The position numbers were made by a program, and so were the translations under genes. Under the pieces are notes generated by a model. It saw nothing but the letters and a program-made list of their open reading frames with translations, searched no databases and was not told where the DNA came from. A stretch of 64,000 nt of DNA, from the NCBI GenBank assembly GCA_024362935.1, contig JANCRA010000004.1:21905121-21969120 (forward strand), read 5' to 3'. The stretch comes from Setophaga petechia (lineage: Eukaryota; Chordata; Aves; Passeriformes; Parulidae). Positions 15,501 to 24,096 of this stretch are shown here, in pieces; the stretch's first letter is position 1; each line of letters starts with the position of its first letter.

Positions 15501-18500
15501 CACAGATGTCATAATCTGTCCTGCTTTGGAAAACCTTGTTAAACCTTTCCTTTAACCTAGGTTAAAGGAAAAAGCAGGATCTTTACCACTAAAATATGCA
15601 ACATCTGGGTACTATTACATAGCCATTGCCAAATCCCTAATAGAAGACAGTTATGGGAAGCTGTCTGAAACCAGTTGACACTGATTGTTCCAGAGGAATA
15701 TGGAAGCCTACATTACTCAATTTCATTTTTACTTGATTGTGACTGAAACGTAAAGACAATATTCTTTAATTTCCCTGCTGATGAATCATGCTTCAAATGG
15801 TATTAATCCAAGAGTTTTGGTTGTATTGGCAGGAAACAGAACATCTAGATGTGGTCATCATGATGAAAGTGTAGATCAGTATAGTTTCTCCATCTCAGCT
15901 GCTCAAACAAATTCTCCTGTGTATTCAGATCAAAAATTTATTAAGATAATTCTGCCAGTCATCATAGGCAATTTATATTTCTGCTGTGAAATAGAAGTTT
16001 TGCGTTCTGAAAAAAAGCTGCTGTCCTAATTTTTATTGTCTTACTGTGGCCTTAGATTTAAATGTTAACTATGACCACAGATTTCCACTGATTTTAATAA
16101 AACCAGGTGGATTTTGGAGTTACTGTTCAGCATGGCTAAATGGAATCTGAATACAGATACTAACACATCATGGACATTGCACATTGCGTTGTGTTTTGTA
16201 TAATGACATTGCACATTAGGATAATTGAAAGAGGAAGTAGGTAAGAAAGGATTATTGGTGGTTATTATTCATAAATGATGAAAGAATTATGCATGGTGAA
16301 AAATGAATGTTTTACATGTTACTTCTTATTTAACAGTTTTTCCCCTTTTTTCACACTCATTCAGGCTACATCTATGAAGTCACTTAGGAACTGGTTAGAA
16401 CTTTTAATTGTATCTGTGAGGAAGACTGGATAGGTAATAATAATACCAGGTTAGCCTGCTGAAATTAGCATTTCTACAGCTTTTGAAAAAGTTACCTTGT
16501 AATTTGAGCTGAAAGATGCATTTAGGGTTGGAGTTTCTAGCAATGACAGTGGATTGCCTTCAGAATTCACACATTTGGACAGTAACCAGTTCATAGGGAA
16601 ATACGCTGGTATTCCAGATGAAAGTTAATTTGAACATCAAGAGACAACAGATTTCCAACCACTTTTAAAGCAGTAACAGCCTTTTCAGTATTTTTTTACA
16701 TACTATTTCATCTGAGTGAGTTCAAGAAGGTTGTCAAACATTCTGACTTAAGTATCACACATACTACTAAAATTTTTTAGAACTATTACCAATTTATTCA
16801 TAGATTTTAATTTTTGTCTCCACTACTTAATTTTGCTCTGTATTATTTCTAACTTTATCAAAGGCCTCTTGGCTTGCTTCTCTTTACATTAAGAAGGTGT
16901 GGTGTGATTAGGAGTCTCTCCAGGTGCATAGATATCACTTTTAAGACATTGAGCATATTTGCATATATATGCATAACAGATCACTTTTACTGTTAGATTA
17001 TTGCAGTGACATTTGAGTAATTGTACTGCAGGTAAGAATTTGCAAAGGAGGGGATCTCTTATTGTGTAACTTCATGCTTTACAGCATCTGGAGTGTGATT
17101 TTTTAAATAGATTTGCACATACTTAATCAGGTGATTAAAATGTTTTTAATTTGAAATACAGACATTGCATTTTAAAGATTTGTATGTGTTGTCTTCCAAT
17201 GTTGAAACTAACATTTAACAAATAATGACTGATTAATGTTACTTTTCATAGTTTTCCATCACCAAACAGTGGTCCAAGTTGCTGTCTTTCTCCAAACAAT
17301 AGCTACATACCATAAAAGTTTTAAGAACTCTTTATGCATCTGTATTGAGTGATCAATTATATATCGTTTTATGTTTGAGTGGTATAAGGCACTTTGGTAG
17401 TAGAGTGCAGTAGTGAGCTTGTTACAAGAATTGTCAGCAGTCTCCCTCTATGATGTATTCCCAACGAATAGGTAAAAGTCTAATGCTAAAAAGGATGAAG
17501 ATTGGAAATAAAAGGTAGAAAAATACAAAGGCAGAAAATTTAAAAGTAGTTACTGCTTAACATTAGCAAGTGTTTGCTCCCTTTTTAAATAGTCTGCGCA
17601 GCATTTCCTTGTGTTTTATTTCCCAGTTAACTTCTGTTTACAAAACTATAAACACAGATGGTTTATGATTTTTGACTCATAGCCAACAATGAGGGCTAGT
17701 TATCTCAGTGTATGCCACATGGCAACAATGTTTTTGTTCTCCACAAGTCACATATTTGGAAATCTTATAGAATGAAACACTTTTTGTAGAATTTGGTATA
17801 TGTTTAAATAGCTTTTGTTTAAGGTTGTTGCTTGTGCAATAATTAAGTACTGTACTTGCATAGTAATTTTCACAATTCCCAATCTGTTACCTATAAGCTG
17901 AGAAAATTACAGCAGGGGGACTTGACTAGTTGAAAATTAGCTAGCAATCTAATCAGAAAATATAAAGAGGTAACCCTCCTTTCCTAAATCCCACTTAAAG
18001 GGGATTAATATTTGAATTGAGAGCCTTACTTCTATGCTGTGCAAAGTATAAGAAGGTTACTTTCTCCAACATGGGAAATCTCCATCCTAGTAAGGCTAAA
18101 TTGCTAAATGCTTTTATGTACACTTTGAATAGAACAGAGATACTGGTTATTCTGTGTGATATTTATATATTCGGTCAGTAAGAGTAATTTGTGTCATCGT
18201 CAAAGTGTCTTGCAGTTAAGTGAAGTATATTATATACGTATTCTGAACCACCCTTGCTCTTCCTACATGTTTCTTTAAGTTCTTGTCAGTCCTCTCTTCC
18301 ATTTCCCTGTCATTCTTTCTAGGCCACTAATGAAAGGCCATCAGTGTACAGACCTAGACCAGTAGGCTGACCTGTGGATCATGTATCCTATTCATGCTGT
18401 CCATAGACTACCCATACAGCCTCCTTTGTCTTCTAACCATCCAGTGTGTTATGTACTGGAATGTAGTAGGGGCTACCTTTTAGAGAGGTTTTTTCAGTTA

Positions 18501-21500
18501 TTTATTTATGTCCAAGCTTCTAATACAAGAGGAAGGGAGAGACACATTTCAGAGGCAGAGCAACACCTTGATAAAACTTGAATAAGATGTTTACAAAAAT
18601 TTAAAAAAAAAAAAAGAAGCTTATTTTCCAAGCCCTTAGTTCCTCATTTTTTTATGCCATTCTTGTTGTGGAATTCATCCTACTCCTGACACCAGCTTTT
18701 GCAGCAATAAATGCAAGTAGCAACTTATGTAAGTAGGCGTGTGACCAATAGCTGTGATTTTGTAGCCTGAAAGAGATGGGGGAAGAGGAATAATTGGAAA
18801 TTTCTAAGAGTTTTTTCGAAAGCTCTCCTCAGGGTAACCTGCTACTCAAATATTCATGCTTTTTTAGTCACGAAAGAATCAGTATCTTTGGGGAAGAGAT
18901 AATTTTTAAAAAGGCTATGCAAGTGGAATTATCCACACAGTCAAATTTGAAGTTTTTTACACTAATTAAATATCTTCATGATTTTACTGTGTTGGGGAAC
19001 ACATATTAAAGGACTTTGCTTTAACTGTTTTCAGAACTAATCTAGATATTTTTAAAACTTATGCGTATGTATCTGAAGCTGTATATTTGTAGTTGAAACT
19101 TTATTGAATCATACTAGTTTGTTCTAATCTGGTGTTGCTTCCAAATTGTAACAGCTGGGAAACATGCAAGCAATTGTGTTGCTATTCCCAGCCAAGATGC
19201 AGCAATATTGATTTGACCACTAGTTTAATCGCTCGCTGCTCAGGAAGTCAGAAGTCCAATGGTTGCCAAGTCATGTGAGAGGTACAGGACTTCTGTTTTT
19301 AAAAAAATACTTATCTGCTGTCATCAATATTTTAAATATATTGCTCATTAGAAGTATTCTGCTACAGTATTCACATTAATTGTAGGAAATGGTTTAGTTC
19401 ATGAATAAACAAAATAATGTAGAGGAATGCTAAGTACTACCTCAAGTGCATTATTGTTAGTCCCACTGTCTACATGATAATTAATGGTGCTTATATACAG
19501 CTAGGTACAGATTTATTCTCAGGGTTAATCAGTCAGTCTTGTGGAGGCAATGCGATAAAGTAGGAAAGGAATCTTTATTTTGTTTATTGTCTCAGAAATG
19601 TATTAGTTAGCAGAAGTTCAGTGTATATCAAAAGTATGTAGAAGACGGAGTCCTGACATTTTTAGAGAAGTTATATTATTCCTTGTCAGTTTTGGCTAGG
19701 ATTGATTTTTATTTACACAGGTGGGTTAATTGCAACCAAGTAGTTATGAACATTAGCTATTACAGATGTTAGTTATATTTTGACTTAAAGAAAGTAGCCT
19801 TTTATTTAAAAGTCTATGCTTTGTGCTTTGTTGCAATTTATATTTTTGGAGCATAAATAACGTTTAAGCACAAAATTAGTACATTACTAGCATATTCAAA
19901 GCTATAAAACTTCTATCTCTTTTAGAAAATTGAAAATGGAAGATTTGCAAAACTCAGATATATTGCACATGCTATGGTCAACAGTACAGATCTGTTAATG
20001 GTAACAAAAAGGTAAACAGTTTTGACTCTGAATAATATGTAGTTAAAACAATCATAAAAATGTGCATGCCTTGATGATTGCTGATCAGTAACTGCACTGT
20101 CACCATATATGTAGACAAAATAATGGGGGAGGCATGCCTCATGTGCTGGTAATAATCTTAAACAATGTCAATGTTTGTAGTAGGAGAGTGTTCAGTGTTA
20201 TTTCTCTCCTATTTAAGAAGGGAAAGTAGTACTGTTTTTAAGATTGCTTTAGCTGAGAAGGATTTGTTATAAACTGGGTTAGGCTAAAATTACCTGATCT
20301 ATGGGATTCACTTACATAGGTGTATTGAAGGAAATAAAGGATAATATAGGAACAGGCATATCTAGCAGTGGAGTATGGGGCATTCTTCTCAAATACAGCT
20401 TGAAGTAGTGTTACAGTTTTGCTATGAGACCCAGTATTTTACATGTAAGAGGGAGTTTCAAAATTCACTCTTTTGGAAAGTGTGCTGTATAGAGATCATG
20501 AAATGAAACTTATTTTGCAATGACAAATTAATTCACTAGAGAAAGGGTAACATGACAACTTCTAAGTGTTTTTTCATTAATTTTCAAAACTACTTTTATT
20601 TTCTGGTGCCTAGTGGTGTGTTATTTGTGACAAAGGGGGCATTTGGACAGCTGACATGTGAATGGCAATACACTTATGATGAATTTACCAAAGAACCATT
20701 CATCGTTGATGGTCGAAGATTGCGCATTGAAGCCAAGGTACATTACTCTTAGCATTGTTTTGTTGTCCTTCTTTGTTACTGTTTATGAAATTGAAATTTG
20801 AGTTTCTGCTCACTCTTCTCTGAGTTCTTGATCTCCTTTGTATTTGAGATGTACTCAGAGAAAGGAGTTGAAACTTGTCATGAGTGAACTCTTCAGATAA
20901 CTAGTCTCTGACTGTTTTAAGCAGCATAGTGACTTGGTCTTTGCAGATGAGATTTTTCCTTGAGCTGTAGGAATTTTTTGTTTGTATGCCCCAGTTGATG
21001 GTGTATTCATAGTCCGAAAAATGGTGATACAACAAAAGGCTCAGAACATTGCAGAATATTTTTATTATGCTCTCTGGGGAATATGATAAAGTTTTATTGT
21101 CTTCAAAACTGACCAAAATGACATATATATTTTCCCCTCTCTCTACAAATTGAAGAATGTTGCTCTTAGTTGCAATTTTTCCTTAAAAAAAAAATCCTTA
21201 AAATTCTTTTCCCTCGTAAGCTGGCAAAGGACATAAGGAGAAAGGTGACTACTAATGGCTATTTACAGAGGCACTTTCTTAACAAAAAATCTTAAATTCT
21301 TACTGATCTGTTAACTGAACTTAGTTAACTGGACTTCATTCAGTAAGTTTCTGTGCCAGTATTTTGTTTCTGTTTTTAATAAGCTGCACATGTGCAATTA
21401 CACATATTGGTTATCAGGACAGTCTTGATGGTGCAAAAAGTCATTCAGTTTTTCACTCAGATTATTTGTTTCTATTGCAGAGAGCATGAAAGGCAGAGCC

Positions 21501-24096
21501 ATATTGGTTTGGAATCCTCCAAACTGGATTTCTGACTGCAAGTGAACTTTTACAGGATGAAATAATTCTTAGCCTTTCTGCCATTTCAGACAATGCTGAA
21601 TAACATATCCATCTTTACCCCTACACAGCAGTCATTTCAGAATCCATTAACATGTCTGCAGTATGCTCTGTATTGAAATCTATGATTGAAAACTGTATTT
21701 TGCTAATAACTCCATACGTTTTTCTTTCTGAAGCTTAAGTCGTTGTTTTCACTACCTATGTCCACTACTTGCAAGTCAGTATTGGTGGAATGTCCACTCA
21801 AGTAATGACTTGAAGGAGAAATGCAAATTAAAACCTTGGGGAGTAATGGATTTTGTTACTACATGTACATTGTCTGCCTTCCATTCCTACACACGTTTAT
21901 AGGCCCTTATCCAGGGACTCCATGGTAAAAAGGGGACTCTGTTACTGCAGGAGTGTTCACCCTACTGAGCTTTCATGCAGAAAATGGTCTCTCTCAGGGT
22001 ATGTGCATGTGATGCCAACATACTCAGATGACCTTTCTTGGTACACATGGCTGTTTGAACCATTATAGCTGCCTTGATATTAAATAGCATCGTGGTCTTA
22101 AAGCTTGAAGTATCTAATTTCAATTTTGAATTACTGTTTTGGTTTGTTTTTTTTTTGTTTGGTTTTTTTTTTTTTTTTAGGAACGAGTTAAGTCTGTCTT
22201 CCATGCCAAAGAATTTGGAAAAATTATTAATTTTAGAAGTCCAGAGGATGCTAAGGTAAAGTCAAAATACAATTCAAAATATAGTGGTAAATTTAACTTA
22301 AAAAGTGTAACAGAAATACTCTTAACCAGAAACTATGTATAGTTAAAATTCAGTATTTCCACATATCCATTACAGACATGGAAATAGCAATTATCTACTC
22401 AGTACTGAATTTCAAAAATAGTCAATTCCAACACCAGACTTTTCTCTACATAGATCTTCTGAATTACAACAGTCTGACAAAAGATTGATTAAACAGTAAT
22501 GCTAACAAAAACTAAATAAATCTAGAATATGAATTAGAATAGTACATTTTAATAGACCAAAATTGTTTGTAAATTACTCCTAGGTGGTGGGCAGGGGTGG
22601 GGTGTTACTGTTCTGTTCTTTAAAATACAGGTTTTTTTGAAGAATGAAGAAAATCCTTAACAAAAATACCAGTAGTTTATGTGCTATATGATATTGCAGC
22701 TATTTTTATAGACATTTTTGGTATAACATCTTCATTTTGACATCATTAGTTTTGACTGCAACAGACAGTAGGAGCAGTTCAGATCTGCTACCAGAAGGTA
22801 GCTACTTGTCAGAGTTCTGCCTTGTTTTTAACTAGTGTAGCTAGTAATTTTCACCAAAAAATGCATGAATTTTGAGTGTATTTCAGAGGGGTGTGGTTCC
22901 CTGGAATCATGGTTTGAGACAGCTTGCAAAAGTTGCATTCTCTTATTAATTTAAGTTGCTTTTGCATCTTCTCATCAGGTTAGGTTCTCATCAGCTTTTG
23001 TCTTTTTGAGGGTAGTTTCTAGTTACAGGTAAATGGTAGTAGTTAACTCTTACCTCAGAAAGGTAAGGGCCCTCTGCTGAATTTCTCTTGCCTCTAATCT
23101 TTGGAAGTGCTGAGGTTTATGGTTTTTTTCTTTTTGGCTGTGTGGAACGGGGGTGGGCAGTGCTGAGATCCATTAGTCTCTCCAGGAGAGGAATCCCATC
23201 TATGCCCCAGCTAAATCAGGAACTATTCCAAAAGTGAAATTAGTACACCATATTACATATACCACAAGTCTTAAGTAAGGGAAGGAAATGTAAAAAAAAA
23301 TGAATACACCTTTCACAAAAATATTGCGGTGTTTCTTTACCTAGAGTGGTAAATAAAAACACAAAACCAGCACAAATGTTCATATGAGGAGATAGAACCC
23401 GATACAGTAACAGGTTCTGATTTGTAGTAATCCAATCATCTTTCTTCAAAGCGGTATGCACGCCTTTTATGGCAGACCCTCAATATAACTTCATGTCCTA
23501 CTCTACATTTCCATCTCACTGCCCTTTCCCCCAACCCTCCTTTTTTTTTCTTTAGTACTTTTGGGAAATTAATTTCCCTTTTATATGAACATTCCTTAAA
23601 AGAAACAAGATACAGTTAAAGAAAGCTTTTTTTTTTCTAAGTAACCTATCACTCTGCTGTGACCTGTTATTGTCTTCTGTCTGTGGTGACCCTTGCTTCT
23701 CTGTTGTCGTCTGTGATTTGTATAGAGCTGTAGACAAAAGCAGAGCCAGGATGGGGGTTAAATGTTGTCTTCTTTTTTTTTTCAAATCTTACTCCTTGAA
23801 GTTCAGACCAGAAAACAAGTTCAATGTGACATGGTATCAAATGTTGAATATTGGTGCTTAAATGGCTCCATTCTCATGTTAGAAAGACAGGGGTTTTTAC
23901 TCTACAGAAGAATTTTTAACACTGTGTTAAAACTTAGGAAAAGAGCAGGTAGTAAAGACAGTGACAAAAACCAGTCCAATTTTCAGCTGCTTTGTCTGTT
24001 TTGTACCACAGAAAGATTTTAATTTTTTCTTTTTTCTTTACACAGTGGATCCTTTCCAAACTAGAAGAAGTACGAGAGAATCAGCCAAAATTGTAA
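372..24096 (+). CDS. VPS13A: VPS13A (chorein), 3' part of the gene: 18 coding exons, C-terminal 624 residues
   Basis: VPS13A is a bridge-like lipid transfer protein that channels phospholipids between membranes at ER-mitochondria, ER-lipid droplet and ER-plasma membrane contacts; loss in humans causes chorea-acanthocytosis (family knowledge). Eighteen exons joined at GT-AG borders total 1876 nt and read in one frame to TAA at 24094-24096. Residues 1-130 of the windowed part are the end of the APT1-like region ([15 protein letters not shown]). About 150-475 are the DH-like/ATG2_C-like helical region with the glycine-rich amphipathic stretch ([20 protein letters not shown]). About 480-624 are the PH-like domain ([20 protein letters not shown] onward), which in human binds XK. 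The match to remembered human VPS13A runs through every exon, including the end ([11 protein letters not shown]). Compared with a 3174-residue human protein, about 2550 residues lie upstream of the window. All splice phases agree, so the gene looks functional. Confidence 0.96.
1362..1508 (+). CDS. VPS13A: VPS13A coding exon w2
   Basis: AG at 1360-1361 and GT at 1509-1510; exactly 49 codons. The exon encodes [25 protein letters not shown] and [10 protein letters not shown], all very close to human VPS13A. It is part of the APT1-like region. Confidence 0.95.
2070..2151 (+). CDS. VPS13A: VPS13A coding exon w3
   Basis: AG at 2068-2069 and GT at 2152-2153; 27 codons plus 1 nt. It encodes [20 protein letters not shown], continuing the IQIYRIQ repeat-like beta region from the previous exon. 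Confidence 0.95.
3429..3498 (+). CDS. VPS13A: VPS13A coding exon w4
   Basis: AG at 3427-3428 and GT at 3499-3500 (donor GTAAGT). The codon split with w3 gives alanine, then [20 protein letters not shown]. The exon ends with the first two bases of a lysine codon. Confidence 0.95.
3876..3986. repeat. A/C-rich low-complexity tract
   Basis: About 110 bases consist almost only of A and C on the + strand (runs such as AAAACCAACAACAAA), lying in the intron before exon w5. It has no coding potential. Similar tracts occur at 53.5 and 57.1 kb, and a T/G-rich one at 51.5 kb. Confidence 0.75.
4082..4187 (+). CDS. VPS13A: VPS13A coding exon w5
   Basis: AG at 4080-4081 and GT at 4188-4189. It encodes [20 protein letters not shown], then a more variable acidic stretch ([12 protein letters not shown]). 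It marks the start of the VPS13_C (DH-like) region. Confidence 0.95.
4546..4659 (+). CDS. VPS13A: VPS13A coding exon w6
   Basis: AG at 4544-4545 and GT at 4660-4661; exactly 38 codons. It ends in [14 protein letters not shown], a motif matching human VPS13A nearly residue for residue. Confidence 0.95.
5916..6061 (+). CDS. VPS13A: VPS13A coding exon w7
   Basis: AG at 5914-5915 and GT at 6062-6063. It opens with [13 protein letters not shown], has a charged variable loop, and ends in [19 protein letters not shown], a helix conserved across VPS13 proteins. Confidence 0.95.
6181..6262 (+). CDS. VPS13A: VPS13A coding exon w8
   Basis: AG at 6179-6180 after a T-rich tract, and GT at 6263-6264. It encodes [10 protein letters not shown] and VVKHYSKQ of the DH-like helical region. 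Confidence 0.95.
6899..7012 (+). CDS. VPS13A: VPS13A coding exon w9
   Basis: AG at 6897-6898 and GT at 7013-7014; 38 codons. It encodes [20 protein letters not shown] and [12 protein letters not shown], the most conserved block of the VPS13_C domain. Confidence 0.96.
7448..7523 (+). CDS. VPS13A: VPS13A coding exon w10
   Basis: AG at 7446-7447 and GT at 7524-7525. It encodes [20 protein letters not shown] and begins the glycine- and alanine-rich ATG2_C-like amphipathic region. Confidence 0.95.
7625..7788 (+). CDS. VPS13A: VPS13A coding exon w11
   Basis: AG at 7623-7624 and GT at 7789-7790 (donor GTAAGG). It encodes [36 protein letters not shown] and [13 protein letters not shown]. The reading frame stays open about 20 nt into the intron by chance. 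Confidence 0.96.
8162..8207 (+). CDS. VPS13A: VPS13A coding exon w12 (46-nt microexon-like)
   Basis: AG at 8160-8161 and GT at 8208-8209. At only 46 nt it encodes [15 protein letters not shown] plus the first base of a glycine codon. It is too short for an ORF scan and was found by frame continuity and match to the family. Confidence 0.95.
8475..8598 (+). CDS. VPS13A: VPS13A coding exon w13
   Basis: AG at 8473-8474 and GT at 8599-8600. It encodes [20 protein letters not shown] and [13 protein letters not shown], the ATG2_C-like amphipathic helices implicated in lipid droplet and mitochondrial targeting in the family. Confidence 0.96.
9211..9260. repeat. Two-copy tandem repeat, unit about 25 bp
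   Basis: The phrase GTTCTATTCTAT with flanking GGTACAG occurs twice in a row in the intron before exon w14, with one or two differences. It is a minimal minisatellite. Confidence 0.6.
9535..9649 (+). CDS. VPS13A: VPS13A coding exon w14, last exon shared by both C-termini
   Basis: AG at 9533-9534 and GT at 9650-9651. It encodes [20 protein letters not shown] and [17 protein letters not shown], entering the PH-like domain. It ends on a whole codon (Q), so it can join either w15 at 19926 or the alternative exon at 11797 without a phase change. Confidence 0.96.
9650..11796 (+). other. Intron between w14 and the alternative last exon
   Basis: This AT-rich intron contains no recognised repeat or additional exon. 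It ends in the pyrimidine-rich acceptor at 11795-11796. Confidence 0.65.
11797..11859 (+). CDS. VPS13A: VPS13A alternative terminal exon (short isoform, acidic tail)
   Basis: The acceptor AG at 11795-11796 follows a T/C-rich tract. Joined in phase to exon w14, it adds 20 residues ([20 protein letters not shown]) and a TAG at 11857-11859. Human VPS13A has an alternatively spliced short isoform whose tail, as I remember it, also contains a REW-x-MTHSSSSDDDD-like segment, so the [13 protein letters not shown] here looks orthologous. The product would stop after 533 windowed residues and lack most of the PH-like domain. Candidate poly(A) signals follow at 12056 and 12346. Expression cannot be seen from sequence. 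Confidence 0.82.
   Translation, partial: KRQAYKEWTMAHSSSDDDDS
11860..12375 (+). other. VPS13A: Candidate 3' UTR of the short VPS13A isoform
   Basis: This AT-rich non-coding stretch directly follows the alternative stop. It holds two AATAAA hexamers (12056-12061 and 12346-12351). The second is followed by a T/G-rich stretch around 12375-12400 that would suit a cleavage element. Confidence 0.55.
12346..12351 (+). terminator. Poly(A) signal AATAAA, candidate for the short isoform
   Basis: A canonical hexamer about 490 bases after the alternative stop, with downstream T/G-rich sequence. An earlier AATAAA lies at 12056-12061, and either could be used. Confidence 0.5.
13953..13972. repeat. Poly(A) homopolymer, 20 bases
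   Basis: An uninterrupted run of 20 A on the + strand inside an intron. No retroposed sequence is recognisable upstream of it, so it is probably a simple repeat rather than a retrocopy tail. Confidence 0.85.
15546..15571. repeat. Perfect 26-bp palindrome without spacer
   Basis: Each 13-base arm (TTTCCTTTAACCT and its complement) meets at a central CCTAGG. Reading the two strands gives the identical sequence. It lies in the large VPS13A intron. Confidence 0.9.
19926..20011 (+). CDS. VPS13A: VPS13A coding exon w15 (long isoform)
   Basis: AG at 19924-19925 and GT at 20012-20013. It encodes [20 protein letters not shown] and TDLLMVTK, part of the PH-like beta sandwich. It begins in phase directly after the LQ of exon w14. 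Confidence 0.95.
20614..20737 (+). CDS. VPS13A: VPS13A coding exon w16
   Basis: AG at 20612-20613 and GT at 20738-20739. It encodes [20 protein letters not shown] and [21 protein letters not shown]-like strands nearly identical to human. The codon split with w15 reads serine where I recall arginine in human. Confidence 0.96.
22181..22255 (+). CDS. VPS13A: VPS13A coding exon w17
   Basis: Acceptor AG at 22179-22180 follows an exceptional poly-T tract (about 22144-22178), and GT is at 22256-22257. The 25 codons encode [18 protein letters not shown] and SPEDAK. Confidence 0.95.
24046..24096 (+). CDS. VPS13A: VPS13A last coding exon w18 with stop
   Basis: AG at 24044-24045 follows a T/C-rich tract. 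The exon encodes [16 protein letters not shown] and then TAA at 24094-24096. The WIL-x-KL-E-R pattern matches the human C-terminus; the last six residues differ. It completes the C-terminal helix of the PH-like domain. Confidence 0.94.
   Translation, partial: WILSKLEEVRENQPKL

Larger units (their letters stand above)
12376..19925 (+). other. Large VPS13A intron (7.5 kb)
   Basis: AT-rich and unusually free of transposons for 7.5 kb: no CR1, LTR or SINE was recognised. A pure A run lies at 13953-13972 and a 26-bp perfect palindrome at 15546-15571. The 132-codon open frame at 14428-14826 has no recognisable protein features and is treated as chance. Confidence 0.65.
20012..24045 (+). other. Introns among VPS13A exons w15-w18
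   Basis: The three introns (20012-20613, 20738-22180, 22256-24045) show no recognised transposon or hidden exon. T-rich runs before the acceptors at 22180 and 24045 are normal polypyrimidine tracts. Confidence 0.65.
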
